Shown piece by piece: positions 43,537-58,800 of a stretch of 64,000 nt of DNA. Each line of letters starts with the position of its first letter. Within the stretch, counting starts at the first letter, position 1. The notes under the pieces are model-generated. The model ran no database searches. It worked only from the letters and a program-made list of their open reading frames with translations, and was not told the DNA's origin. A program made the position numbers and the translations under genes. The stretch is from Plumapathes pennacea (Eukaryota > Cnidaria > Anthozoa > Antipatharia > Myriopathidae): contig OZ038472.1 in the NCBI GenBank assembly GCA_964036295.1, forward strand, positions 8,516,001 to 8,580,000, read 5' to 3'.

Positions 43537-46500
43537 AGAGTTAACATTGAAAACGGATGCTCGAATAAGCTTGTTGGTGTGCATCTGTTCTCATGTTTTC
43601 ATTAAACATACGAGGTACAAGATTTTAATTTGAAGAAAGTACCATTATAATACTTTACAAATGGGCCAGATGTTATAAATAGCAAGTAATAATTATTTAG
43701 GAAGTAGTTTTGTTAATATAAAATAATAATAACAATTGTTAAAGGAATAAAAATTAACGGTAACAGTTAGAATGTTTGCAAGTTAAAGAAAGTGTACAAA
43801 TTAAGAGTTCTTAATGAGTCAGAAGCTTTAAATAAGAAGTAATATTTTTAATGGTTTTATTACTAGGAAATAATTATTAGCAGTTGAAAAACAAAATAGA
43901 ATGGTTTATTTGGTGGTTTAAAAATGATTTTAGTTTAAAAGGATGGCAAGGGGAGAGCAGAATGAAGCTGCTGTCTAGCTTAGGGCTGGCAAATTTCCTT
44001 GGGTGACTTGCATTGCTGGACTCGTGAGTCGCTGCTACAACGCTTCTCTTGTTTATATGTCAAGTTTACTCATAGTAGCTTTTGAGCGCAGTCGTTGCCT
44101 GGCATGGAAGTGAGGAAGTTGTGTGGCATAGTTTGCACTTTTGTTTTTCAAAAGTTCCTATTTTTCGGTAGTTCAGTTTGTACTTGGTGATAGGTGGAAG
44201 CAAGGAAGTGAGGGTCTGGTCCTTGTCTATTTGAGGAGCTCTTATTTTGCATGATGTACAGTTAGTGTTTGGTAATAGCAGTGAACCAGTTTTCTCGAAG
44301 AGTGTTCACTTGTTTAATTGAGTGATTACCATTCATAAGCTTCTGTACCATATGCAATTCATGGTAAGAGTTAACATTGAAAACGGATGCTCGAATAAGT
44401 TTGTTGGTGTGCATCTGTTCTCATGTTCTCATTAGACATACGAGGTACAAGATTTTAATTTGAAGAAAGTACCATTATAATACTTTACAAATGGGCCAGA
44501 TGTTATAAATAGCAAGTAATATTTATTTATGAAGTAGTTTTGTTAATATAAAATAATAATAACAATTGTTAAAGGAATAAAAATTAACGGTAACAGTTAG
44601 AATGTTTGCAAGTTAAAGAAAGTGTACAAATTAAGAGTTCTTAATGAGTCAGAAGCTTTAAATAAGAAGTAATATTTTTAATGTTTTTATTACTAGGAAA
44701 TAATTATTAGCAGTTGAAAAACAAAATAGGATGGTCTATTTGGTGGTTTAAAAATGATTTTAGTTTAAAAAGATAGCAAGGGGAGAACAGAATGAAGCTG
44801 CTGTCTAGCTTAGGGCTGGCAAATTTCCTTGGGTGACTTGCATTGCTGGACTCGTGAGTCGCTGCTACAACGCTTCTCTTGTTTATATGTCAAGTTTACT
44901 CATAGTAGCTTTTGAGCGCAGTCGTTGCCTGGCATGGAAGTGAGGAAGTTGTCTGGCATAGTTTGCACTTTTGTTTTTAAAAAGTTCCTATTTTTCGGTA
45001 GTTCAGTTTGTACTTGGTGATAGGTGGAAGCAAGGAAGTGAGGGTCTGGTCCTTGTCTATTTGAGGAGCTCTTATTTTGCATGATGTACAGTTAGTGTTT
45101 GGTAATAGCAGTGAACAAGTTTTCCCGAAGAGTGTTCACTTGTTTAATTGAATGATTACCATTCATAAGCTTCTGTACCATATGCAATTCATGGTAAGAG
45201 TTAACATTGAAAACGGATGCTCGAATAAGTTTGTTGGTGTGCATCTGTTCTCATGTTCTCATTAGACATACGAGGTACAAGATTTTAATTTGAAGAAAGT
45301 ACCATTATAATACTTTAGAAATGGGCCAGATGTTATAAATAGCAAGTAATATTTATTTATGAAGTAGTTTTGTTAATATAAAATAATTATAACAATTGTT
45401 AAAGGAATAAAAATTAACGGTAACAGTTAGAATGTTTGCAAGTTAAAGAAAGTGTACAAATTAAGAGTTCTTAATGAGTCAGAAGCTCTAAATAAGAAGT
45501 AATAATTTTAATGTTTTTATTACTAGGAAATAATTATTAGCAGTTGAAAAACAAAATAGGATGGTCTATTTGGTGGTTTAAAAATGATTTTAGTTTAAAA
45601 GGATGGCAAGGGGAGAAGAGAATGAAGCTGCTGTCTAGCTTAGGGCTGGCAAATTTCCTTGGATGACTTGCATTGCTGGACTCGTGAGTCGCTGCTACAA
45701 CGCTTCTCTTGTTTATATGTCAAGTTTACTCATAGTAGCTTTTGAGCGCAGTCGTTGCCTGGCATGGAAGTGAGGAAGTTGTCTGGCATAGTTTGCACTT
45801 TTGTTTTTCAAAAGTTCCTATTTTTCGGTAGTTCACTTTGTACTTGGTGATAGGTGGAAGCAAGGAAGTGAGGGTCTGGTCCTTGTCTATTTGAGGAGCT
45901 CTTATTTTGCATGATGTACAGTTAGTGTTTGGTAATAGCAGTGAACAAGTTTTCTCGAAGAGTGTTCACTTGTTTAATTGAGTGATTACCATTCATAAGC
46001 TTCTGTACCATATGAAAATTCATGGTAAGAGTTAACATTGAAAACGGATGCTCGAATAAGTTTGTTGGTGTGCATCTGTTCTCATGTTCTCATTAGACAT
46101 ACGAAGTACAAGATTTTAATTTGAAGAAAGTAGCATTATAATACTTTAGAAATGGGCCAGATGTTATAAATAGCTAGTAATATTTATTTATGAAGTAGTT
46201 TTGTTAATATAAAATAATAATAACAATTGTTAAAGGAATAAAAATTAACGGTAACAGTTAGAATGTTTGCAAGTTAAAGAAAGTGTACAAATTAAGAGTT
46301 CTTAATGGGTCAGAAGCTTTAAATAAGAAGTAATATTTTTAATGTTTTTATTACTAGGAAATAATTATTAGCAGTTGAAAAACAAAATAGAATGGTATAT
46401 TTGGTGGTTTAAAAATGATTTTAGTTTAAAAGGATGGCTAGGGGAGAGCAGAATGAAGCTTCTGTCTATCTTAGGGCTGGCAAATTTCCTTGGGTGACTT

Positions 46501-49500
46501 GCATTGCTGGACTCGTGAGTCGCTGCTACAAGGCTTCTCTTGTTTATATGTCAAGTTTACTCATAGTAGCTTTTGAGCGCAGTCGTTGGCTGGCATGGAA
46601 GTGAGGAAGTTGTCTGGCATAGTTTGCACTTTTGTTTTTCAAAAGTTCCTATTTTTCGGTAGTTCACTTTGTACTTGGTGATAGGTGGAAGCAAGGAAGT
46701 GAGGGTCTGGTCTTTGTCTATTTGAGGAGCTCTTATTTTGCATGATGTACAGTTAGTGTTTGGTAATAGCAGTGAACAAGTTTTCTCGAAAAGTGTTCAC
46801 TTGTTTAATTGAGTGATTACCATTCATAAGCTTCTGTACCATATGCAATTCATGGTAAGAGTTAACATTGAAAACGGATGCTCGAATAAGTTTGTTGGTG
46901 TGCATCTGTTCTCATGTTCTCATTAGACATACGAGGTACAAGATTTTAATTTGAAGAAAGTACCATTATAATACTTTACAAATGGGCCAGATCTTATAAA
47001 TAGCAAGTAATATTTATTTATGAAGTAGTTTTGTTAATATAAAATAAAAATAACAATTGTTAAAGGAATAAAAATTAACAGTAACAGTTAGAATGTTTGC
47101 AAGTTAAATAAGGTATACAAATTAAAAGTTCTTAATGAGTCAGAAGCTCTAAATAAGAAGTAATATTTTTAATGTTTTTATTACTAGGAAATAATTATTA
47201 GCAGTTGAAAAACAAAATAGGATGGTTTATTTTGGTGGTTGAAAAATGATTTTAATTTAAAAGGATGGCAAGGGGAGAACAGAATGAAGCTGCTCTCTAG
47301 CTTAGGGCTGGCAATTTTCCTTGGGTGACTTGCATTGCTGGACTCGTGAGTCGCTGCTACAACGCTTCTCTTGTTTATATGTCAAGTTTACTCATAGTAG
47401 CTTTTGAGCGCAGTCGTTGCCTGGCATGGAAGTGAGGAAGTTGTCTGGCATAGTTTGCACTTTTGTTTTTCAAAAGTTCCTATTTTTCGGTAGTTCAGTT
47501 TGTACTTGGTGATAGGTGGAAGCAAGGAAGTGAGGGTCTGGTCCTTGTCTATTTGAGGAGCTCTTATTTTGCATGATGTACAGTTAGAGTTTGGTAATAG
47601 CAGTGAACAAGTTTTCTCGAAGAGTGTTCACTTGTTTAATTGAGTGATTACCATTCATAAGCTTCTGTACCATATGCAATTCATGGTAAGAGTTAACATT
47701 GAAAACGGATGCTCGAATAAGTTTGTTGGTGTGCATCTGTTCTCATGTTCTCATTAGACATACGAGGTACAAGATTTTAATTTGAAGAAAGTAGCATTAG
47801 AATAGTTTAGAAAAGGGCCAGATGTTATAAATAGCAAGTAATATTTATTTATGAAGTAGTTTTGTTAATATAAAATAATAATAACAATTGTTAAAGGAAT
47901 AAAAATTAACGGTAACAGTTAGAATGTTTGCAAGTTAAAGAAAGTGTACAAAATAAGAGTTTTTAATGAGTCAGAAGCTTTAAATAAGAAGTAATATTTT
48001 TAATGTTTTTATTACTAGGAAATAATTATTAGCAGTTGAAAAACAAAATAGGATGGTTTATTTGGTGGTTTAAAAATGATTTTAGTTTAAAAGGATGGCA
48101 AGGGGAGAACAGAATGAAGCTGCTGTCTAGCTTAGAGCTGGCAAATTTCCTTGGGTGACTTGCATTGCTGGACTCGTGAGTCGCTGCTACAACGCTTCTC
48201 TTGTTTATATGTCAAGTTTACTCATAGTAGCTTTTGAGCGCAGTCGTTGCCTGGCATGGAAGTGAGGAAGTTGTCTGGCATAGTTTGCACTTTTATTTTT
48301 CAAAAGTTCCTATTTTTCGGTAGTTCACTTTGTACTTGGTGATAGGTGGAAGCAAGGAAGTGAGGGTCTGGACCTTGTCTATATGAGGAGCTCTTATTTT
48401 GCATGATGTACATTTAGTGTTTGGTAATAGCAGTGAACAAGTTTTCCCGAAGAGTGTTCACTTGTTTAATTGAGTGATTACCATTGATAAGCTTCTGTAC
48501 CATATGCAATTCATGGTAAGAGTTAACATTGAAAACGGATGCTCGAATAACTTTTTAGGTGTGCATCTGTTCTCATGTTCTCATTAGACATACGAGGTAC
48601 AAGATTTTAATTTGAAGAAAGTAGCATTATAATACTTTAGAAATGGGCCAGATGTTATAAATAGCAAGTAATATTTAATTAGGAAGTAGTTTTGTTAATA
48701 TAAAATAATAATAACAATTGTTAAAGGAATAAAAATTAACGGTAACAGTTAGAATGTTTGCAAGTTAAAGAAAGTGTACAAATTAAGAGTTCTTAATGGG
48801 TCAGAAGCTTTAAATAAGAAGTAATATTTTTAATGTTTTTATTTCTAGGAAATAATTATTAGCAGTTGAAAAACAAAATAGAATGGTTTATTTGGTGGTT
48901 GAAAAATGATTTTAGTTTAAAGGGATAAAGAGGGGAGAGCAGAATGAAGCTGCTGTCTAGATTATAGCTGGCAAATTTCCTTGGGTGACTTGCATTGCTG
49001 GACTCGTGAGTCGCTGCTACAACGCTTCTCTTGTTTATATGTCAAGTTTAGTCATAGTAGCTTTTGAGCGCAGTCGTTGCCTCGCATGGAAGTGAGGAAG
49101 TTGTCTGGCATAGTTTGCACTTTTGTTTTTCAAAAGTTCCTATTTTTCGGTAGTTCAGTTTGTACTTGGTGATAGGTGGAAGCAAGGAAGTGAGGGTCTG
49201 GTCCTTGTCTATTTGAGGAGCTCTTATTTTGCATGATGTACAGTTAGTGTTTGGTAATAGCAGTGAACCAGTTTTCTCGAAGAGTGTTCACTTGTTTAAT
49301 TGAGTGATTACCATTCATAAGCTTCTGTACCATATGCAATTCATGGTAAGAGTTAACATTGAAAACGGATGCTCGAATAAGTTTGTTGGTGTGCATCTGT
49401 TCTCATGTTCTCATTAGACATACGAGGTACAAGATTTTAATTTGAAGAAAGTACCATTATAATACTTTAGAAATGGGCCAGATGTTATAAATAGCAAGTA

Positions 49501-51439
49501 ATATTTATTTATGAAGTAGTTTTGTTAATATAAAATAATAATAACAATTGTTAAAGGAATAAAAATTAACGGTAACAGTTAGAATGTTTGCAAGTTAAAG
49601 AAAGTGTACAAATTAAGAGTTCTTAATGAGTCAGAAGCTTTAAATAAAAAGTAATATTTTTAATGCTTTTATTACTAGGAAATAATTATTAGCAGTTGAA
49701 AAACAAAATAGGATGGTTTATTTGGTCGTTTAAAAATGATTTTAGTTTAAAAGGATGGCAAGGGGAGAACAGAATGAAGCTGCTGTCTAGCTTAGGGCTG
49801 GCAAATTTCCTTGGGTGACTTGCATTGCTGGACTCGTGAGTCGCTGCTACAACGCTTCTCTTGTTTATATGTCAAGTTTACTCATAGTAGCTTTTGAGCG
49901 CAGTCGTTGCCTGGCATGGAAGTGAGGAAGTTGTCTGGCATAGTTTGCACTTTTGTTTTTCAAAAGTTCCTATTTTTCGGTAGTTCAGTTTGTACTTGGT
50001 GATAGGTGGAAGCAAGGAAGTGAGGGTCTGGTCCTTGTCTATTTGAGGAGCTTTTATTTTGCATGATGTACAGTTAGTGTTTGGTAATAGCAGTGAACCA
50101 GTTTTCTCGAAGAGTGTTCACTTGTTTAATTGAGTGATTACCATTCATAAGCTTCTGTACCATATGCAATTCATGGTAAGAGTTAATATTGAAAACGGAT
50201 GCTCGAATATGTTTGTTGGTGTGCATCTGTTCTCATGTTCTCATTAGACATACGAGGTACAAGATTTTAATTTGAAGAAAGTACCATTATAATACTTTAG
50301 AAATGGGCCAGATGTTATAAATAGCAAGTAATATTTATTTATGAAGTAGTTTTGTTAATATAAAATAATAATAACAATTGTTAAAGGAATAAAAATTAAC
50401 GGTAACAGTTAGAATGTTTGCAAGTTAAAGAAAGTGTAGAAATTAAGAGTTCTTAATGAGTCAGAAGCTTTAAATAAGAAGTAATATTTTTAATGTTTTT
50501 ATTACTAGGAAATAATTATTAGCAGTTGAAAAACAAAATAGGATGGTTTATTTGGTCGTTTAAAAATGATTTTAGTTTAAAAGGATGGCAAGGGGAGAAC
50601 AGAATGAAGCTGCTGTCTAGCTTAGGGCTGGCAAATTTCCTTGGGTGACTTGCATTGCTGGACTCGTGAGTCGCTGCTACAAGGCTTCTCTTGTTTATAT
50701 GTCAAGTTTACTCATAGTAGCTTTTGAGCGCAGTCGTTGCCTGGCATGGAAGTGAGGAAGTTGTCTGGCATAGTTTGCACTTTTGTTTTTCAAAAGTTCC
50801 TATTTTTCGGTAGTTCAGTTTGTACTTGGTGATAGGTGGAAGCAAGGAAGTGAGGGTCTGGTCCTTGTCTATTTGAGGAGCTCTTATTTTGCATGATGTA
50901 CAGTTAGTGTTTGGTAATAGCAGTGAACAAGTTTTCCCGAAGAGTGTTCACTTGTTTAATTGAGTGATTACCATTCATAAGCTTCTGTACCATATGCAAT
51001 TCATGGTAAGAGTTAACATTGAAAACGGATGCTCGAATAAGTTTGTTGGTGTGCATCTGTTCTCATGTTCTCATTAGACATACGAGGTACAAGATTTTAA
51101 TTTGAAGAAAGTAGCATTATAATACTTTAGAAATGGGCCAGATGTTATAAATAGCAAGTAATATTTGTTTATGAAGTAGTTTTGTTAATATAAAATAATA
51201 ATAACAATTGTTAAAGGAATAAAAATTAACGGTAACAGTTAGAATGTTTGCAAGTTAAAGAAAGTGTACAAATTAAGAGTTTTTAATGAGTCAGAAGCTT
51301 TAAATAAGAAGTAATATTTTTAATGTTTTTATTACTAGGAAATAATTATTAGCAGTTGAAAAACAAAATAGGATGGTTTATTTGGTGGTTTTAAAATGAT
51401 TTTAGTTTAAAAGGATGGCAAGGGGAGAACAGAATGAAG

Positions 51440-51470
51440 CTGCTGTCTAGCTTAATAATAACAATTGTTA
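51440..51470. other. Out-of-register junction in S array
   Basis: CTGTCTAGCTTA runs directly into ATAATAACAATTGTTAAAGG; normally these are about 570 bp apart. The landmark spacing here is 1,088 bp (50891 to 51979), which equals 830 plus 258. It is consistent with an unequal exchange or deletion between non-aligned positions of neighbouring monomers. Confidence 0.85.
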
Positions 51471-52808
51471 AAGGAATAAAAATTAACGGTAACAGTTAGA
51501 AAGTTTTGCAAGTTAAAGAAAGTGTACAAATTAAAAGTTTTTAATGAGTCAGAAGCTTTAAATAAGAAGTAATTTTTTTAATGTTTTTATTACTAGGAAA
51601 TAATTATTAGCAGTTGAAAAACAAAAAAGGATGGTTTATTTGGTGGTTTAAAAATGAGTTTAGTTTAAAAGGATGGCAAGAGGAGAACAGAATGAAGCTG
51701 CTGTCTAGCTTAGGGCTGGCAAATTTCCTTGGGTGACTTGCATTGCTGGACTCGTGAGTCACTGCTACAACGCTTCTCTTGTTTATATGTCAAGTTTACT
51801 CATAGTAGGTTTTGAGCGCAGTCGTTGCCTGGCATGGAAGTGAGGAAGTTGTCATGCATAGTTTGCACTTTTGTTTTTCAAAAGTTCCTATTTTTCGGTA
51901 GTTCAGTTTGTACTTGGTGATAGGTGGAAGCAAGGAAGTGAGGGTCTGGTCCTTGTCTATTTGAGGAGCTCTTATTTTGCATGATGTACAGTTAGTGTTT
52001 TGTAATAGTAGTGAACAAGTTTTCTCGAAGAGTGTTCACTTGTTTAATGGAGTGATTACCATTCATAAGCTTCTGTACCATATGCAATTCATGGTAAGAG
52101 TTAACATTGAAAACGGATGCTCGAATAAGTTTGTTGGTGTGCATCTGTTCTCATGTTCTCATTAGACATACGAGGTACAAGAAATTAATTTGAAGAAAGT
52201 ACCATTATAATACTTTACAAATGGGCCAGATGTTAAAAATAGCAAGTAATATTTATTTAGGAAGTAGTTTTGTTAATATAAAATAATAATAACAATTGTT
52301 AAAGGAATAAAAATTAACGGTAACAGTTAGAATGTTTGCAAGTTAAACAAAGTGTACAAATTAAGAGTTCTTAATGGGTCAGAAGCTTTAAATAAGAAGT
52401 AATATTTTTAATGTTTTTATTACTAGGAAATAATTATTAGCAGTTGAAAAACGAAATAGAATGGATTATTTGGTGGTTTAAAAATGATTTTAGTTTAAAG
52501 GGATGGAGAGGGGAGAGCAGAATGAAGCTGCTGTCTAGCTTAGGGCTGGCAAATTTCCTTGGGTGACTTGCATTGCTGGACCCGTGAGTCGCTGCTAGAA
52601 GGCTTCTCTTGTTTATATGTCAAGTTTACTCATAGTAGCTTTTGAGCGCAGTCGTTGCCTGGCATGGAAGTGAGGAAGTTGTGTGGCATAGTTTGCACTT
52701 TTGTTTTTCAAAAGTTCCTATTTTTCGGTAGTTCAGTTTGTACTTGGTGATAGGTGGAAGCAAGGAAGTGAGGGTCTGGTCCTTGTCTATTTGAGGAGCT
52801 CTTATTTT

Positions 52809-55800
52809 GCATGATGTACAGTTAGTGTTTGGTAATAGCAGTGAACAAGTTTTCCCGAAGAGTGTTCACTTGTTTAATTGAGTGATTACCATTCATAAGC
52901 GTTGTGCATCTCTTCTCCTGTTCTCATTAAACATACGAGGTACAAGATTTTAATTTGAAGAAAGTACCATTATAATACTTTAGAAATGGGCCAGATGTTA
53001 TAAATAGCAAGTAATATTTATTTAGGAAGTAGTTTTGTTAATATAAAATAATAATAACAATTGTTAAAGGAATAAAAATTAAAGGTAACAGTTAGAATGT
53101 TTGCAAGTTAAATAAGGTGTACAAATTAAGAGTTCTTAATGGGTCAGAAGCTTTAAATAAGAAGTAATATTTTTAATGCTTCTATTACTAGGAAATAATT
53201 TTTAGCAGTTGAAAAACAAAATAGATTGGTTTATTTGGTGGTTTAAAAATGATTTTAGTTTAAAAAGATAGCAAGGGGAGAACAGAATGAAGCTGCTGTC
53301 TAGCTTAGGGCTGGCAAATTTCCATGGGTGACTTGCATTGCTGGACTCGTGAGTCGCTGCTACAAGGCTTCTCTTGTTTATATGTCAAGTTTACTCATAG
53401 TAGCTTTTGAGCGCAGTCGTTGCCTGGCATGGAAGTGAAGAAGTTGTCTGGCATAGTTTGCACTTTTGTTTTTCAAAAGTTCCTATTTTTCGGTAGTTCA
53501 GTTTGTACTTGGTGATAGGTGGAAGCAAGGAAGTGAGGGTCTGGTCCTTGTCTATTTGAGGAGCTCTTATTTTGCATGATGTACAGTTAGTGTTTGGTAA
53601 TAGCAGTGAGCAAGTTTTCTCGAAGAGTGTTCACTTGTTTAATTGAGTGATTACCATTCATAAGCTTCTGTACCATATGCAATTCATGGTAAGAGTTAAC
53701 ATTGAAAACGGATGCTCGAATAAATTGTTGGTGTGGATCTGTTCTCATGTTCTCATTAGACATAGGAGGTACAAGATTTTAATTTGAAGAAAGTAGCATT
53801 ATAATACTTTAGAAATGGGCCAGATGTTATAAATAGCAAGTAATATTTATTTAGGAAGTAGTTTTGTTAATATAAAATAATAATAACAATTGTTAAAGGA
53901 ATAAAAATTAACGGTAACAGTTAGAATGTTTGCAAGTTAAAGAAAGTGTACAAATTAAGAGTTCTTAATGGGTCAGAAGCTTTAAACAAGAAGTAATATT
54001 TTTAATGTTTTTATTACTAGGAAATAATTATTAGCAGTTAAAAAACAAAATAGAACGGTTTATTTGGTGGTTTAAAAATGATTTTAGTTTAAAGGGATGG
54101 AGAGGGGAGAGCAGAATGAAGCTGCTGTCTAGCTTAGGGCTGGCAAATTTCCTTGGGTGACTTGCATTGCTGGACTCTTGAGTCGCTGGTACAACGCTTC
54201 TCTTGTTTATATGTGAAGTTTAGTCATAGTAGCTTTTGAGCGCAGTCGTTGCCTGGCATGGAAGTGAGGAAGTTTTCTGGCATAGTTTGCACTTTTGTTT
54301 TTCAAAAGTTCCTATTTTTCGGTAGTTCAGTTTGTACTTGGTGATAGGTGGAAGCAGGGAAGTGAGGGTCTGGTCCTTGTCTATTTGAGGAGCTCTTATT
54401 TTGCATGATGTACAGTTAGTGTTTGGTAATAGCAGTGAAAAAGTTTTCCCGAAGAGTGTTCACTTGTTTAATTGAGTGATTACCATTCATAAGCTTCTGT
54501 ACGATTTGCAATTCATGGTAAGAGTTAACATTGAAAACGGATGCTCAAATAAGTTTGTTGGTGTGCATCTCTTCTCCTGTTCTCATTAGACATACGAGGT
54601 ACAAGATTTTAATTTGAAGAAAGTACCATTATAATACTTTAGAAATGGGCCAGATGCTAAAAGTACCAAGTAATATTTATTTAGGAAGTAGTTTTGTTAA
54701 TATAAAATAATAATAACAATTGTTAAAGGAATAAAAATTAACGGTAACAGTTAGAATGTTTGCAAGTTAAATAAGGTGTACAAATTAAGAGTTCTTAATG
54801 GGTCAGAAGCTTTAAATAAGAAGTAAAATTTTTAATGTTTTTATTACTAGGAAATAATTCTTAGCAGTTGAAAAACAAAATAGAATGGTGCATTTGGTGG
54901 TTTAAAAATGATTTTAGTTTAAAGGGATGGCAAAGGGAGAGCAGAATGAAGCTGCTGTCTAGCTTAGGGCTGGCAAATTTCCTTGGGTGACTTGCATTGC
55001 TGGACTCGTGAGTCGCTGCTACAACGCTTCTCTTGTTTATAAGTCAATTTTATTCATAGTAGCTTTTGAGCGCAGTCGTTGCCTGGCATGGAAGTGAGGA
55101 AGTTGTCTGGTATAGTTTGCACTTTTGTTTTTCAAAAGTTCCTATTTTTCGGTAGTTCAGTTTGTACTTGGTGATAGGTGGAAGCAAGGAAGTGAGGGTC
55201 TGGTCCTTGTCTATTTGAGGAGCTCTTATTTTGCATGATGTACAGTTAGTGTTTGGTAATAGCAGTGAACGAGTTTTCCCGAAGAGTGTTCACTTGTTTA
55301 ATTGAGTGATTACCATTCATAAGCTTCTGTACCATATGCAATTCATGGTAAGAGTTAACATTGAAAACGGATGCTCGAATAAGCTTGTTGGTGTGCATCT
55401 GTTCTCATGTTCTCATTAGAAATACGAGGTACAAGATTTTAATTTGAAGAAAGTACCATTATAATACTTTAGAAATGGGCCAGATGTTATAAATAGCAAG
55501 TAATATTTATTTAGGAAGTAGTTTTGTTAATATAAAATAATAATAACAATTGTTAAAGGAATAAAAATTAACGGTAACAGTTAGAATGTTTGCAAGTTAA
55601 AGAAAGTGTACAAATTAAGAGTTCTTAATGGGTCAGAAGCTTTAAATAAGAAGTAATATTTTTAATGTTTTTATTACTAGGAAATAATTATTAGCAGTTG
55701 AAAAACAAAATAGAATGGTTTATTTGGTGGTTTAAAAATGATTTTAGTTTAAAAGGATGGCAAGGGGAGAGAAGACTGAAGATTCTGTCTAGCTTAGGGC

Positions 55801-58800
55801 TGGCAAATTTCCTTGGGTGACTTGCATTGCTGGACTCGTGAGTCGCTGCTACAACGCTTCTCTTGTTTATATGTCAAGTTTACTCATAGTAGCTTTTGAG
55901 CGCAGTCGTTGCCTGGCATGGAAGTGAGGAAGTTGTCTGGCATAGTTTGCACTTTTGTTTTTCAAAAGTTCCTATTTTTCGGTAGTTCAGTTTGTACTTG
56001 GTGATAGGTGGAAGCAAGGAAGTGAGGGTCTGGTCCTTGTCTATTTGAGGAGCTCTTATTTTGCATGATGTACAGTTAGTGTTTGGTAAAAGCAGTGAAC
56101 AAGTTTTCCCGAAGAGTGTTCACTTGTTTAATTGAGTGATTACCATTCATAAGCTTCTTTACCATATGCAATTCATGGTAAGAGTTAACATTGAAAACGG
56201 ATGCTCGAATAAGTTTGTTGGTGTGCATCTGTTCTCATGTTCTCATTAGACATACGAGGTACAAGATTTTAATTTGAAGAAAGTAGCATTATAATACTTT
56301 AGAAATGGGCCAGATGTTATAAAAAGCAAGTAATATTTATTTAGGAAGTAGTTTTGTTAATATAAAATAATAATAACAATTGTTAAAGGAATAAAAATTA
56401 ACGGTAACAGTTAGAATGTTTGCAAGTTAAAGAAAGTGTACAAATTAAGAGTTCTTAATGGGTCAGAAGCTTTAAATAAGAAGTAATATTTTTAATGTTT
56501 TTATTACTAGGAAATAATTATTAGCAGTTGAAAAACAAAATAGAATGGATTATTTGGTGGTTTAAAAATGATTTTAGTTTAAGAGGATGGCAAGGGTGAG
56601 CAGAATGAAGCTTCTATCTAGCTTAGGGCTGGCAAATTTCCTTGGGTGACTTGCATTGCTGGACTCGTGAGTCGCTGCTACAAGGCTTCTCTTGTTTATA
56701 TGTGAAGTTTACTCATAGTAGCTTTTGAGCGCAGTCGTTGCCTGGCATGGAAGTGAGGAAGTTGTCTGGCATAGTTTGCACTTTTGTTTTTCAAAAGTTC
56801 CTATTTTTCGGTAGTTCAGTTTGTACTTGGTGATAGGTGGAAGCAAGGAAGTGAGGGTCTGGTCCTTGTCTATTTGAGGAGCTCTTATTTTGCATGATGT
56901 ACAGTTAGTGTTTGGTAATAGCAGTGAACAAGTTTTCCCGAAGAGTGTTCACTTGTTTAATTGAGTGATTACCATTCATAAGCGTTGTGCATCTCTTCTC
57001 CTGTTCTCATTAGACATACGAGGTACAAGATTTTAATTTGAAGAAAGTACCATTATAATACTTTAGAAATGGGCCAGATGTTAAAAGTAGGAAGTAATAT
57101 TTATTTAGGAAGTAGTTTTGTTAATATAAAATAATAATAACAATTGTTAAAGGAATAAAAATTAACGGTAACAGTTAGAATGTTTGCAAGTTAAAGAAAG
57201 TGTACAAATTAAGAGTTCTTAATGGGTCAGAAGCTTTAAATAAGAAGTAATATTTTTAATGCTTTTATTACTAGGAAATAATTATTAGCAGTTGAAAAAC
57301 AAAATAGAATGGTTTATTTGGTGGTTTAAAAATGATTTTAGTTTAAAGGGATGGCAAGGGGAGAGCAGAATGAAGCTGCTGTCTAGCTTAGGGCTGGCAA
57401 ATTTCCTTGGGTGACTTGCATTGCTGGACTCGTGAGTCGCTGGTACAACGCTACTCTTGTTTATATGTCAAGTTTACTCATAGTAGCTTTTGAGCGCAGT
57501 CGTTGCCTGGCATGGAAGTGAGGAAGTTGTCTGGCATAGTTTGCACTTTTGTTTTTCAAAAGTTCCTATTTTTCGGTAGTTCACTTTGTACTTGGTGATA
57601 GGTGGAAGCAAGGAAGTGTCTGGTCCTTGTCTATTTGAGGAGCTCTTATTTTGCATGATGTACAGTTAGTGTTTGGTAATAGCAATGAACAAGTTTTTTC
57701 GAAGAGTGTTCACTTGTTTAATGGAGTGATTACCATTCATAAGCTTCTGTACCATATGCAATTCATGGTAAGAGTTAACATTGAAAACGGATGCTCGAAT
57801 AAGTTTGTTGGTGTGGATCTGTTCTCATGTTCTCATTAGACATACGAGGTACAAGATTTTAATTTGAAGAAAGTAGCATTATAATACTTTAGAAATGGGC
57901 CAGATGTTATAAATAGCAAGTAATATTTATTTAGGAAGTAGTTTTGTTAATATAAAATAATAATAACAATTGTTAAAGGAATAAAAATTAACGGTAACAG
58001 TTAGAATGTTTGCAAGTCAAACAAAGTGTACAAATTAAAAGTTCTTAATGGGTCAGGAGCTTTAAATAAGAAGTAATATTTTTAATGCTTTTATTACTAG
58101 GAAATAATTATTAGCAGTTAAAAAACAAAATAGAACGGTTTATTTGGTGGTTTAAAAATGATTTTAGTTTAAAGGGATGGAGAGGGGAGAGCAGAATGAA
58201 GCTGCTTTCTAGCTTAGGGCTGGCAAAATTCCTTGGGTGACTTGCATTGCTAGACTCGTGAGTCGCTGCTACAACGCTTCTCTTGTTTATATGTCAAGTT
58301 TACTCATAGTAGCTTTTGAGCGCAGTCGTTGCCTGGCATGGAAGTGAGGAAGTTTTCTGGCATAGTTTGCACTTTTGTTTTTCAAAAGTTCCTATTTTTC
58401 GGTAGTTCAGTTTGTACTTGGTGATAGGTGGAAGCAAGGAAGTGAGGGTCTGGTCCTTGTCTATTTGAGGAGCTCTTATTTTGCATGATGTACAGTTAGT
58501 GTTTGGTAATAGCAGTGAACAAGTCTTCCCGAAAAGTGTTCACTTGTTTAATTGAGTGATTACCATTCATAAGCTTCTGTACCATTTGCAATTCATGGTA
58601 AGACTTTACATTGAAACGGATGCTCAAATAAGTTTGTTGGTGTGCATCTCTTCTCCTGTTCTCATTAGACATACGAGGTACAAGATTTTAGTTTGAAGAA
58701 AGTACCATTATAATACTTTAGAAATGGGCCAGATGTTAAAAGCACCAAGTAATATTTATTTAGGAAGTAGTTTTCTTAATATAAAATAATAATAACAATT

